Shown here in pieces: positions 35,960-44,273 of a DNA stretch of 64,000 bases. Under the pieces are notes generated by a model. The model was not told the origin of the DNA, searched no databases, and worked only from the letters and a program-made list of their open reading frames with translations. The stretch spans positions 248,001 to 312,000 of the forward strand of contig JAEPML010000001.1 of NCBI GenBank assembly GCA_017643925.1, written 5' to 3'. Positions within the stretch are counted from its first letter, which is position 1. Each line of letters begins with the position of its first letter. The stretch comes from Roseibium sp. (GTDB lineage: Bacteria > Pseudomonadota > Alphaproteobacteria > Rhizobiales > Stappiaceae). Made by a program: the position numbers and the translations under genes.

Positions 35960-36688
35960 ATGAAACCTTTGTTCTTCGACCGGCGTAGCGGGGCATTCTT
36001 CGCCCTGACTTTCGTCGTGTCGCTTTGCCTGCTCGCCTTTTCAGCCGGGCTGCAATCTGCCATGGCCCATAATGTTACGGAGGGCGATGCAGGATATATC
36101 CAGGAAATCTGGGGTGTGCACATCATCCCGTTCATGTATCTCGGTGCCAAACACATGGTCACCGGATACGATCACATCCTGTTTCTGCTGGGGGTCGTGT
36201 TTTTTCTTTATAAGATGAAACATGTCGCCATTTACGTGAGCATTTTTGCCGTCGGCCATTCCGTAACCATGCTGGCAGGCGTCTATTTCGGCTGGAATGT
36301 AAACCCCTACATTATCGACGCTCTGATCGGTTTATCCGTGGTCTACAAAGCGCTCGACAATCTTGGGGCCTATCAGCGCTGGTTCGGTTTCCAGCCAGAT
36401 ACCAAGTCTGCGACGCTGATCTTCGGCCTCATCCACGGGATCGGACTTGCAACGAAAATTCAGGACTACGAGATCGCACGCGATGGCCTGATACCCAATC
36501 TGCTCGCCTTTAACGTTGGTGTCGAGATCGGACAGTTGCTGGCGCTTGCTGTCATCCTGATTGTCATGGGCTATTGGCGCAAAACCCACAGCTTCTGGAA
36601 ACACGCATACACGGCCAATGTGGTTATGATGTCGATGGGTTTTGTGCTCATGGGCTATCAGATCACCGGATATTTCGTGACAACCTGA
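35960..36688 (+). CDS. HupE/UreJ family membrane protein
   Basis: 242 residues. It has an N-terminal signal-like segment (FFALTFVVSLCLLAFSAGLQSAMA) and then about six membrane segments. The family mark is the His/Asp motif at the first one (FMYLGAKHMVTGYDHILFLLGVVFF), with further conserved histidines in FAVGHSVTML and FGLIHGIGLATK. Members are found with hydrogenase, urease and metal genes and are thought to pass Ni2+ or other divalent metals. No urease or hydrogenase is near. GGAAGGA precedes the ATG. Confidence 0.82.
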   Translation: MKPLFFDRRSGAFFALTFVVSLCLLAFSAGLQSAMAHNVTEGDAGYIQEIWGVHIIPFMYLGAKHMVTGYDHILFLLGVVFFLYKMKHVAIYVSIFAVGHSVTMLAGVYFGWNVNPYIIDALIGLSVVYKALDNLGAYQRWFGFQPDTKSATLIFGLIHGIGLATKIQDYEIARDGLIPNLLAFNVGVEIGQLLALAVILIVMGYWRKTHSFWKHAYTANVVMMSMGFVLMGYQITGYFVTT

Positions 36689-36706
36689 ATTTGAGAGAGA
36701 TCTAAC

Positions 36707-37315
36707 ATGTACAATGCCAACAAACCCGATCCGGAAGAATTGCCGAGCTCTGCACAATTGCTCCGTTCAACTATTCTTGCCTTCATCGCTGCCGTCGTCA
36801 TCCTCGTGACAATCGTTCTTCCTGCTGAATACAACATCGATCCAACGGGGATTGGTAAGGCTATTGGTCTTGCCGAAATGGGTGAGATCAAGCAGGAGCT
36901 CGCTCGTGAAGCGGAGGAAGACCGAAACAAACATGGTGATCAATCAAGCTTTTTGGACGGAATTCTGGGACTTTTCGTGAGCACAGCGAACGCTCAGGAG
37001 ACGTGGCGCGACGAGGTCACTTTCACGCTCGCACCTGGAGAATACACGGAAGTCAAACTCGTCATGGGCGAGGGTGACAATGCGGAGTATGAATGGTCAA
37101 CCGATGGCGGTCGGATCAACTACGATCTGCACGCGCATGGCGGAGGCAAGTCAGTTGACTATGTAAAGGGCCGTGGTGAAACGTCGGGCGAGGGGAGCTT
37201 TGAAGCACCATTCGCCGGTGACCATGGCTGGTTCTGGCGCAATCGCGACAAGGTCGATGTTACTGTGACGTTGAAAACTCGTGGTGACTATTCTGAGTTG
37301 AAGCAAGGTAAATAG
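36707..37315 (+). CDS. Transmembrane anchor protein with periplasmic beta domain
   Basis: 202 residues. A short cytosolic N-terminus and one TM helix (LLRSTILAFIAAVVILVTIVLP, about 19-40) precede a helical linker. The periplasmic domain begins near 90 (WRDEVTFTLAPGEYTEVKLVMGEGDNAEYEWSTDGG) and contains DLHAHGGGKSVDY and FAGDHGWFWRNRDKVDVTVTLKTRGDY. The last block looks like a GOLD/beta-sandwich strand set with histidines that could bind metal. Such proteins are annotated only as transmembrane anchor protein and recur after HupE/UreJ genes. It starts 18 bases after the HupE/UreJ stop. Confidence 0.75.
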   Translation: MYNANKPDPEELPSSAQLLRSTILAFIAAVVILVTIVLPAEYNIDPTGIGKAIGLAEMGEIKQELAREAEEDRNKHGDQSSFLDGILGLFVSTANAQETWRDEVTFTLAPGEYTEVKLVMGEGDNAEYEWSTDGGRINYDLHAHGGGKSVDYVKGRGETSGEGSFEAPFAGDHGWFWRNRDKVDVTVTLKTRGDYSELKQGK

Positions 37316-37322
37316 CTTTGGA

Positions 37323-37354
37323 GTTCGGGGTCTCTGGCAACTGAGGCCCCGAAC
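37323..37354 (+). terminator. Hairpin at the end of the metal cassette
   Basis: GTTCGGGG (37323-37330) pairs with CCCCGAAC (37347-37354), and CTC/GAG extends the stem inward. It starts five bases after the anchor-protein stop. There is no clean T-run, so termination may be partial. Confidence 0.6.
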
Positions 37355-37452
37355 CTTCTGAGCTTGTCCGAAACAGTCAGGCAACTGTTTCGGAAACACC
37401 GCAATGGTGTAATTCGACAGTTACAATTGTGCGATGACCTTAGATTCCAGCC

Positions 37453-37482
37453 AAAAGAAAAGGCCGGATTTCTCCGGCCTTT
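37453..37482 (-). terminator. Rho-independent terminator of the cytochrome c gene
   Basis: GGCCGG and CCGGCC pair around a six-base loop. On the minus strand the stem is followed by TTTTCTTTT, so it mainly serves the cytochrome gene that ends about 20 bases away. Confidence 0.8.
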
Positions 37483-37503
37483 GATCGTGTCTGTAACGCG
37501 ACG

Positions 37504-37899
37504 TTATTCTGTCGTGCCGTCTTCCTTGAACTGGGCCAGATAGGCAATCACGTCGGCGCGGTCCTGGTCTTTGCGCAAGCCGGCAAAGGCCATCTTGCCC
37601 TTCTTGATGAAGTCCCGCGGCTTTGTCAGGTAGAGATCCAGGCTTTCCACGTCCCAGACCTTGCCGTCACCCTGTTCGATCAGCGCCTTGGAATACTTGT
37701 ACCCCTCGATGGCGCCCCATGGGCGATCGATAATCCCGTTCAGTTGCGGGCCAACCTTGTTCTTGGCTTCTTCACCAACGGCATGGCAGGCGGCGCATTT
37801 TTTGAAGACCTTTTCACCCTTGGCGGCATCACCTTCGGCACTGGCCTGGGCGGTCATGGCCAGAATCGCTGTTCCGGCAATCATCAGAAATCGCTGCAT
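37504..37899 (-). CDS. Class I cytochrome c (c2/c550-like), periplasmic
   Basis: 131 residues with a signal peptide (MQRFLMIAGTAILAMTAQASA). The mature protein has haem-binding CAACH with the usual following V-G (KKCAACHAVGEEAKNKVGPQLNG) and the Met axial ligand in KGKMAFAGL near the C-terminus, before a terminal helix ADVIAYLAQF. It shuttles electrons between periplasmic redox partners. ATG 37899 is preceded by GGGAGA. It stands alone, transcribed away from a LysR gene 150 bases upstream. Confidence 0.92.
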   Translation of the reverse strand: MQRFLMIAGTAILAMTAQASAEGDAAKGEKVFKKCAACHAVGEEAKNKVGPQLNGIIDRPWGAIEGYKYSKALIEQGDGKVWDVESLDLYLTKPRDFIKKGKMAFAGLRKDQDRADVIAYLAQFKEDGTTE

Positions 37900-38047
37900 C
37901 GGTTTCTCCCTCGATATGGGTGCGTTAATCCCGGATCTACACAACAGAACAAGTCGTCACGATGCAAGTGACGCCGTGTCGCAACTTCGTGAAAGTGAAG
38001 GTTTGCAAGAGGCAAAAATCGTGTGCGATTTCCGCCGCCATGTCGGT

Positions 38048-38992
38048 TCAGCCCGCGCGCGCCTTGCTCGGCAGTCGGAGCCAATTGTCAAGACCGGCGT
38101 CCCAATAGGGCGAGGACCCATAGAGTTCGGCCAGGAAATCGATGAAAACGCGGACTTTTGCGGCCAGGAACTTGCGACTCGGATAGACCGCGTAAAGGCC
38201 GACATCCTTGGAAGCCCTGTATTCCGGCAGGAGAATCTCCAGTTTGCCTTCGCGCAGTTCCGGACCGATGTCCCAGGTTGAACGCAACGCGATGCCGACA
38301 CCGGACAGGACACACTCCCTGACAACTTCATTCGAGTTGGTGTTGACGGGTGCCCGGGTGCGCACGGTCTCGATACCGTTGGGTCCTGCCAGTTTCCAGG
38401 GATCCTGGCTGGTTGCTGCAATCGTCACGTGGTTGGCGACAAGATCCTCGATGCTCTCCGGCTTGCCATGGCGCTGGATATAGTCCGGGCTCGCGCACAG
38501 GATGCGATGGACCGGTGCGAGCCGACGCGCCACCAGACTGGAGTCCGACAATTCGGCGATGCGGATCGCCAGATCGAAACCGTCGCCGACGATGTCGACG
38601 AAATCATCGGACAGGTCCAGATTGACGGAAAGGTCGGGGTTTTCTTCAAGGAACCTGCCTATATGAGGCGCCACGTGCAACCTGCCAAAGGACGTGGGGA
38701 CCGCCACTTTCAGATTGCCTCGGGCGCTTTCGGAGCCGCGCGAAACGAACGACTCGGCCTCTTCCACGGACGCCAGGATTGCCAGAACGCGTTCAAAAAA
38801 GCCTTGTCCGGCCTCGGTCATGGCAATCTGGCGCGTCGTTCTCTGCAGGAGCCGCGTGCCGAGTTTCTCTTCCAGACGGCGGATCCGTTTGGATACGACA
38901 GCAGGTGACAGGTTCATCTCGCGGCCGGCAGCGGACATGCTTCCGGCGCTGACCACTCTTGCGAAAATCTCCATGTCCGTCAGGTTGCTCAT
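38048..38992 (-). CDS. LysR-family regulator (CrgA-like)
   Basis: 314 residues. The N-terminal winged helix-turn-helix (NLTDMEIFARVVSAGSMSAAGREMNLSPAVVSKRIRRLEEKLGTRLLQRTTR) is typical of the CrgA/DsdC-like group. The effector domain has NLKVAVPTSFGRLHVAPHIGRFLEENPDLSVNLDLSDDFVDIV. No divergent partner is obvious: the closest genes are cytochrome c (same strand, downstream) and the ClC gene (same strand, upstream). Target unknown. Confidence 0.9.
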   Translation of the reverse strand: MSNLTDMEIFARVVSAGSMSAAGREMNLSPAVVSKRIRRLEEKLGTRLLQRTTRQIAMTEAGQGFFERVLAILASVEEAESFVSRGSESARGNLKVAVPTSFGRLHVAPHIGRFLEENPDLSVNLDLSDDFVDIVGDGFDLAIRIAELSDSSLVARRLAPVHRILCASPDYIQRHGKPESIEDLVANHVTIAATSQDPWKLAGPNGIETVRTRAPVNTNSNEVVRECVLSGVGIALRSTWDIGPELREGKLEILLPEYRASKDVGLYAVYPSRKFLAAKVRVFIDFLAELYGSSPYWDAGLDNWLRLPSKARAG

Positions 38993-39137
38993 TGCCGCTT
39001 CTCGATTGCTTATCGTTTTCTCTTGATCCTCACCGGGTCCGACGCCGTCTCAGCTTCGGGCTGTTCTGTCGCCTTATCAGCACTTGGTACGCATCCGCAA
39101 ACCGTACGGATCATCACGTGTCATCGAATAGGCGACG

Positions 39138-40493
39138 TCAGCTTTCGCGCGTGCCCAATTGCACCGGCGTCTTGTCCGGTTCGTCATCGGTGGGCTGACC
39201 TGAAAGACGCAAGGTTCTTTCCAGCAATTGTTCGTAGATGGGACGTCCACCCAGGTGATGCGCGGTCAGGGCCGCAGCGGTGCATGTGACGAGAACCGGC
39301 ATGATCAAGGCATAGGCGCCGGTCAGCTCCATCACCAGAACCACGCCGACAAGAGGCGCGCGGACGGAGGCGGCAAAGAAGCCGCCCATTGCGGCCACGG
39401 CGCAGGCCGCCCTGAATTCGTCCTCTATGGGAAGAACCGAGATGGCAGCGACACCGAATGCGAGGCCCGCGCACGTGGCGATCGACAGCATGGGAGCAAA
39501 GATCCCGCCGGGCACGCCCGAGGCATAGGAAAACAGGACGCCGCCAAAGCGCAGCACCGTGAGCAGAAGAAGAGCCAGGATGCCGTAATGGCTGGTCACC
39601 AGGTCATGCACAAGGTCCTCACCGCCCCCGGTGGCATCGGGAAAGGCATTCAGGACAACGCCGGTCACGGCGCCAATCGCCAGCGCCGGCACCCACCGCA
39701 TCTTCGCCGGGATCTTCTGAAAGAGGTCCATGACCGTGATCAGGGCCCAGTTGAAGAACACGCCAAGGGCGCCGAGGAAGATGCCGAGCACGCCAAGCAG
39801 CAGGAAACTCCACACGGGGACATAGGTCACTTCAACAAGAAGAGGGGGACCAATACCCGTCAGTTCTTCGGTGACGGCCGCACTCAGGATGGAGGCAATG
39901 ATGACCGCCATATAGGTGCGGTAGCCGAAGGGAAACTGACGCCGGGTCTCCTCGACAATGAAGAGAATGGCGGCGAGCGGAGCGTTGAAAGCGGCAGCCA
40001 GGCCGGCAGCGGCGCCTGCGGCAAGCAGGCCCTTGTGGTCGGCCGGCGAGATGTCGTGTGATCTCGACAGAGCCTCGGCAGTCATTGCCCCCATGTGAAT
40101 GGTCGGACCCTCCCGGCCGAGAACCAGCCCGGACCCGAGGGCGAGCAGGCCTCCGAAAAACTTCGCCACGAGAACACTCGCCCAGTTCAGCGGGCGCTTG
40201 TCCTCCATCGCCCCTTCTATTTCCTGGATGCCGCTACCAGCGGCTTCTGGCGCCACGCGCTGTACCAGGAGAAACGCGCCTGCAACGCAGATGGACGAGA
40301 TCGCTATCGAGACCAGATATGGCGTAACGCCGCCACCAAGGCTCGCTCTCAAGGTGGCGTAGTGCGAGAAGATGATCTCGAGGCCGGAATGAAAACCGGT
40401 TGCCAGGGCGCCGACCAGCAACCCGACTGCCGCGGCCTTTACGAAGTAGACCGCATCGGACCGAGCGGAAGAAGAGGTAGGTCGTTTGATCAT
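39138..40493 (-). CDS. ClC-family chloride channel/H+ antiporter
   Basis: 451 residues with a ClC fold. The three selectivity motifs are visible: GSGIQE (usually GSGIP), GREGPTIHMG with the gating glutamate, and GGIFAPML. A glutamate in the proton pathway region (FIVEETRRQFPFG) suggests Cl-/H+ exchange rather than a pure channel. It has no C-terminal CBS pair. Likely roles are acid resistance or charge balance. Confidence 0.92.
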   Translation of the reverse strand: MIKRPTSSSARSDAVYFVKAAAVGLLVGALATGFHSGLEIIFSHYATLRASLGGGVTPYLVSIAISSICVAGAFLLVQRVAPEAAGSGIQEIEGAMEDKRPLNWASVLVAKFFGGLLALGSGLVLGREGPTIHMGAMTAEALSRSHDISPADHKGLLAAGAAAGLAAAFNAPLAAILFIVEETRRQFPFGYRTYMAVIIASILSAAVTEELTGIGPPLLVEVTYVPVWSFLLLGVLGIFLGALGVFFNWALITVMDLFQKIPAKMRWVPALAIGAVTGVVLNAFPDATGGGEDLVHDLVTSHYGILALLLLTVLRFGGVLFSYASGVPGGIFAPMLSIATCAGLAFGVAAISVLPIEDEFRAACAVAAMGGFFAASVRAPLVGVVLVMELTGAYALIMPVLVTCTAAALTAHHLGGRPIYEQLLERTLRLSGQPTDDEPDKTPVQLGTRES

Positions 40494-40599
40494 GCCACAG
40501 CCGGCGGGGGTCGAGGAATTGCAACGTCGGGGATTCGAATGCCGCCGCCATCAGACTGCAAAGAAAAGGTCGGGCGTGCAAGGGCAGTGGGCGATACAA

Positions 40600-40624
40600 A
40601 AGAAAACGCGCGGTCTCCCGCGCG
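40600..40624 (-). terminator. Rho-independent terminator of the L,D-transpeptidase gene
   Basis: On the minus strand CGCGCGG pairs with CCGCGCG around GAGA and is followed by TTTTC. It begins 41 bases past the transpeptidase stop. Confidence 0.75.
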
Positions 40625-40664
40625 CTGTTCAATTCGTTGAAAGCCGGTCAGCTGTTGCCTGTGC

Positions 40665-41411
40665 CTACATGACGATGACGCGCGTGCCGACGCGGACCCG
40701 TTCATAAAGGTCCATGACATCTTCATTGCGCATGCGGATACAGCCGGACGAAACCGCGTGTCCGATCGTCCAGGGCTGGTTCGAGCCGTGGATGCGGTAA
40801 AGCGTTGATCCGAGATAGAGCGCACGGGCGCCGAGCGGATTGTCCGGGCCACCGGCCATGAACACGGGCAGGTCCGGGCGGCGTTTGCGCATGGCTGCCG
40901 GTGGACGCCAGTCCGGCCATTCAGCCTTGCGTGTGATCTTGTGCGTACCGGCCCACTCAAAACCGGGTTTGCCAACGCCAACACCGTATCGGCGGGCGGT
41001 GCCGTCATTCTGGACCAGGTAGAGGTATCTCGCATTCGTGTCGATGACGATGGTCCCCGGCTTGTGCTTGCCATGATAGTCCACCACCGTTGGCAGGAAC
41101 TGCGGCGCAACCTGTCGGGACGGCCGTTGCTTCCGGGGTTGCTGACGCACTGGTTGCTGGCGCGGAGACCACCAGTTCGCCCTGCGGACCTGAGGTTGCT
41201 GGACCTGCCGGCGTTGCACGGGGGCGGTTGCCCTGCGCGTGCCGCGCGGCTGCAGCTGCAGAAGCCACGGTTCGGTCAGGTTCGGGCTCAGAACCAGCGG
41301 TGGCGGAGCGACCTGACCGGCAGATGCCGAAGGTGCCACAAAGCTTGTGCTCAGGATCATCGCACCGGCTATCGCCAGTAATTTGGTATGAAATTCGCGC
41401 ATAAATGACAT
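40665..41411 (-). CDS. L,D-transpeptidase (YkuD domain)
   Basis: 248 residues. A signal peptide (FHTKLLAIAGAMILSTSFVAPSASA) is followed by a Gln/Arg/Pro-rich linker of about 60 residues (QRRQVQQPQVRR, RQQPVRQQPRKQRPSRQ) and then the YkuD domain. That domain has the catalytic block RIHGSNQPWTIGHAVSSGCIRMRNED, with the His, the Ser-x-Gly-Cys nucleophile and the Arg. It makes 3-3 peptidoglycan cross-links or attaches proteins to the wall in the periplasm. ATG 41411 or 41402 are both possible. Confidence 0.92.
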   Translation of the reverse strand: MSFMREFHTKLLAIAGAMILSTSFVAPSASAGQVAPPPLVLSPNLTEPWLLQLQPRGTRRATAPVQRRQVQQPQVRRANWWSPRQQPVRQQPRKQRPSRQVAPQFLPTVVDYHGKHKPGTIVIDTNARYLYLVQNDGTARRYGVGVGKPGFEWAGTHKITRKAEWPDWRPPAAMRKRRPDLPVFMAGGPDNPLGARALYLGSTLYRIHGSNQPWTIGHAVSSGCIRMRNEDVMDLYERVRVGTRVIVM

Positions 41412-41660
41412 GGCAGAACTCTTTAACTTATCATCAACCACGATTGGCGGTGTTTTATGTCGCCGATTAACTGATTGGAAATGATGATAATTGGAGCTGC
41501 TCTGTCAAAGATGAATCAAGTACATTGAATTCGATCTATCGTTACTTATGGTTTCCTCTTGGTTGAGGAACAGGCTTAACGAATTGCTACACCAAGACAG
41601 CGAGGCGCAAGGTGCTGAAACGCAAGTGCTAAAATAATTGTGTTTTCGGGATTTGTTTGG

Positions 41661-42428
41661 TTAACGCACCCGTCTGCGGGCATCGCGCACGACCAGCGGC
41701 AAAATATCCTTGGTCTGTTCCTGAGACATGCCCGGCTTGATCCTGGGGTCATAGAGCATGTTCATGATCAGCTGATCAAACACGGTGAACCGGCTGTGAC
41801 GGGAGGAATCGTTAAAGACGGAGTGCGTCAGGCTTTCGTCATCATTCATCGGGCCAAGGCCTTGCAGAATTTCCTCGACCAGGCACCTTTTGAAGAGGAA
41901 TTCACCCTCGTCGGACACGATAACCGCAGCCGATTGCTTGATCCCTTTTCGGCCCGACACCACCCTGACCAGGCACCGCCCTGGCACCTTGGCGCGATCG
42001 TTCTTGTAGATGTCTTTCCGGACCACCGGGACGTATTGCGCGCGGTCGACGACATAGACCTTGAAATTCGCTGCCGCAGGATCGTTGGTGATCTGGGTTG
42101 TCAATCCGCCGACACGACGACCGATTTCCTTGACGAAGCGGTGAACCGTGCCGCGCCGATCCCGTCGCGACAGGTTATAAACATAGAACTGGACGGGCTT
42201 TGTGAACTTCTTGACCTGGTAGGGCCTCCAGCTCCAGCTCCGATATTCCAGCCCGAAAACCGTTTTCTCGAAACCTGCCAAAAGTTCGACAGTTGAGAAA
42301 CTGTCATTGGCGGCCTTCGCGGCAGGTGCGGACAACCACAGCGCAGCAATGATCAACGCCAGGAAAGGGCGAAGGACATGCGGAAGAGAAAAAACGCGCT
42401 TGGCGACCAGAGGGTTGATGAACGGCAT
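41661..42428 (-). CDS. DUF2927 family exported protein
   Basis: 255 residues. A signal-like segment (LPHVLRPFLALIIAALWLSAPAAKA) is followed by a mature domain typical of DUF2927: RSWSWRPYQVKKFTKPVQFYVYN, a middle VYVVDRAQYVPVV, and the C-terminal CLVEEILQGLGPMNDDE...SVFND...FTVFDQLIMNMLYDPRIKPGM. The EEI and the final segment recall zincin-like peptidases, but a full HExxH is absent. The start is uncertain (42428, 42461 or 42509). Function not established. Confidence 0.75.
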   Translation of the reverse strand: MPFINPLVAKRVFSLPHVLRPFLALIIAALWLSAPAAKAANDSFSTVELLAGFEKTVFGLEYRSWSWRPYQVKKFTKPVQFYVYNLSRRDRRGTVHRFVKEIGRRVGGLTTQITNDPAAANFKVYVVDRAQYVPVVRKDIYKNDRAKVPGRCLVRVVSGRKGIKQSAAVIVSDEGEFLFKRCLVEEILQGLGPMNDDESLTHSVFNDSSRHSRFTVFDQLIMNMLYDPRIKPGMSQEQTKDILPLVVRDARRRVR

Positions 42429-42662
42429 TGAAAACAACCAGGGCCTCCAGGCGCGGGCCATTGCCCGGGAGTTCCATGAAATACGGCGGTCAGAATATCT
42501 AAAGCGCATGAAAGAAGGAAGCCAATAAAGTGTTACCAAACGCCAAATCAGGGATTTGGGCCAATCGAACGCAAGAAAACAATTCTTTAAACTTCACCCG
42601 GTATAACTGGATCTAATCGCGAATGAAAAGCGCTGGGACTTGGTTAGGGGACGGGAGAAGGC

Positions 42663-43415
42663 ATGGCCGCGGTAAAGAGATCTTTTCGAGCGGAAAGCTT
42701 GATTTACATGAATACCGGGGCACAGGATGACCCGGCCTACACTGACGAGCGCCGTCACCAGGAAGTCTTGGCGGAGATTTCCAGTCTCAAGGCCCTGATC
42801 CGGTCGGGTGCTGGTGACCAGCAGCAGGCTCTGGACCCGGACGAGATGAGCGCGAAGTTCATGTCCGAGTTCCGCAAGGAGATTTCCGAGGCTGCGAAGC
42901 TCAAGGTCGAACTGGATGCAATCTATGAAGCGATTGCACAGACCAAGAAAGAAATCGCGACGCTTCACCACACTACCGGCGCTGAGGGTGAGGAAATGAC
43001 CCGCGTGACCAACGAGCTCGATGCCGTTGTGATCGGGACCGAAGGGGCAACGGAAACCATTCTGGCTGCCGCCGAGTTTATCGACGAGACCGCAAATACC
43101 CTGTCCGCACGCGTAGAAGCCGAGGACGCCGAGCTTGCCGGTGACATCCAGGACAAGGTCATCAATATTTTCGAGGCTTGTAACTTCCAGGACTTGACCG
43201 GTCAGCGCATCACCAAGGTCGTGGCCACGCTGCGTTTCGTCGAGGACCGCATTGTCCAGATGATGGACATCTGGGGTGGTATCGAGACGTTCAAGGATAT
43301 CGAAGTGGAAGAGCGCGATCTGAAGGAGGGCGATGCTGCACTTCTCAACGGTCCGTCCCTGGAAAGCGATGTCGACGTGGCAACTCAGGACGATATCGAC
43401 GCCCTCTTCGCCTGA
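42663..43415 (+). CDS. cheZ: CheZ-type chemotaxis phosphatase
   Basis: 250 residues, almost all helical and charged. The CheZ signature is near residue 175 (FEACNFQDLTGQRITKVVATLRF), with the catalytic glutamine in DLTGQ. The extreme C-terminus DVATQDDIDALFA matches the peptide that docks on CheY. It dephosphorylates CheY-P. No other chemotaxis gene is nearby, so it stands alone here. It is followed by its own terminator. Confidence 0.85.
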   Translation: MAAVKRSFRAESLIYMNTGAQDDPAYTDERRHQEVLAEISSLKALIRSGAGDQQQALDPDEMSAKFMSEFRKEISEAAKLKVELDAIYEAIAQTKKEIATLHHTTGAEGEEMTRVTNELDAVVIGTEGATETILAAAEFIDETANTLSARVEAEDAELAGDIQDKVINIFEACNFQDLTGQRITKVVATLRFVEDRIVQMMDIWGGIETFKDIEVEERDLKEGDAALLNGPSLESDVDVATQDDIDALFA

Positions 43416-43440
43416 TAGGTTCCGTTCCCGAATTGGTTCG

Positions 43441-43466
43441 AAAGCCCGGTTATTGCCGGGCTTTTT
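43441..43466 (+). terminator. Rho-independent terminator of cheZ
   Basis: AAAGCCCGG pairs with CCGGGCTTT around a six-base loop and ends in a T-run, about 25 bases after the cheZ stop. Confidence 0.9.
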
Positions 43467-43579
43467 CATTTGCAAGCTTCTTTTGGAACACTTTTGCTCG
43501 AACGGAAGGGACAACGCTTGAAAAAGGCGGCATCTCCCATTACCAAGTGTGAGAACAAATAGTGAATATTGGTGGTGGC

Positions 43580-44263
43580 ATGAGCGAAAAGAAGTCTGGG
43601 ACAACCCCAAAACCAGAGCGGGATCCAGTCACGGGTTTGCTGCAGGGGGCGGACGGAAAACCCCGTTGCTGGTGGCACGGTGGTCTGGACGATTATCAGG
43701 CCTATCATGACACCGAATGGGGGTGGCCGGTTGATGACGATCGACGATTGTTTGAAAAGATCTGTCTCGAGGGTTTTCAGTCCGGACTGTCCTGGCTGAC
43801 CATCCTGCGCAAGCGTGAAGGATTTCGGAACGCCTTTGCGAATTTCGAGTTCGAGAAGGTTGCCCGCTTCACCGAGGCCGACGTTGAACGCTGCCTGCAG
43901 GATGCAGGGATTGTCCGACATCGCAAAAAGATCGAGTCGACCATCAACAATGCCAACCGGGCACTGGAGCTGAGTGACGAGTTCGGATCACTGGCCGCCT
44001 ATTTCTGGTCCTACGAACCCAAGCCGGAAAACCGGCCAGCGAAAATCGACTTTGAGACGGCCCGCACTCTGGGCAAGACAGCCGAAAGCACGGCCCTTTC
44101 TAAGGATCTGAAGAAACGCGGCTGGAGTTTTGTCGGCCCGACGACCGTCTATGCGTTCATGCAATCCATGGGCATGGTCAACGATCACCTGGAAGGCTGC
44201 ATCTGCAGGGAAGAAGTCGAGAAAGCACGCGCCGCGTTCAAGAGGCCTGTGCCCAGGTCCTGA
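43580..44263 (+). CDS. tag: DNA-3-methyladenine glycosylase I
   Basis: 227 residues. The Tag family block is RCWWHGGLDDYQAYHDTEWGWPVDDDRRLFEKICLEGFQSGLSWLTILRKRE, with the Glu of YHDTEWG binding the base. Zinc ligands are the N-terminal Cys and a C-terminal His/Cys pair (NDHLEGCICRE). It excises 3-methyladenine from alkylated DNA. ATG 43580 is used; a GTG at 43562 lies in frame upstream. It converges with hisG with only 10 bases between. Confidence 0.93.
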   Translation: MSEKKSGTTPKPERDPVTGLLQGADGKPRCWWHGGLDDYQAYHDTEWGWPVDDDRRLFEKICLEGFQSGLSWLTILRKREGFRNAFANFEFEKVARFTEADVERCLQDAGIVRHRKKIESTINNANRALELSDEFGSLAAYFWSYEPKPENRPAKIDFETARTLGKTAESTALSKDLKKRGWSFVGPTTVYAFMQSMGMVNDHLEGCICREEVEKARAAFKRPVPRS

Positions 44264-44273
44264 GCGGAAGCGG

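Noticed and set aside
42594..43610. 338-codon open frame antisense to cheZ
   Set aside because: cheZ carries the DLTGQ signature and a terminator; the antisense frame shows no family feature.
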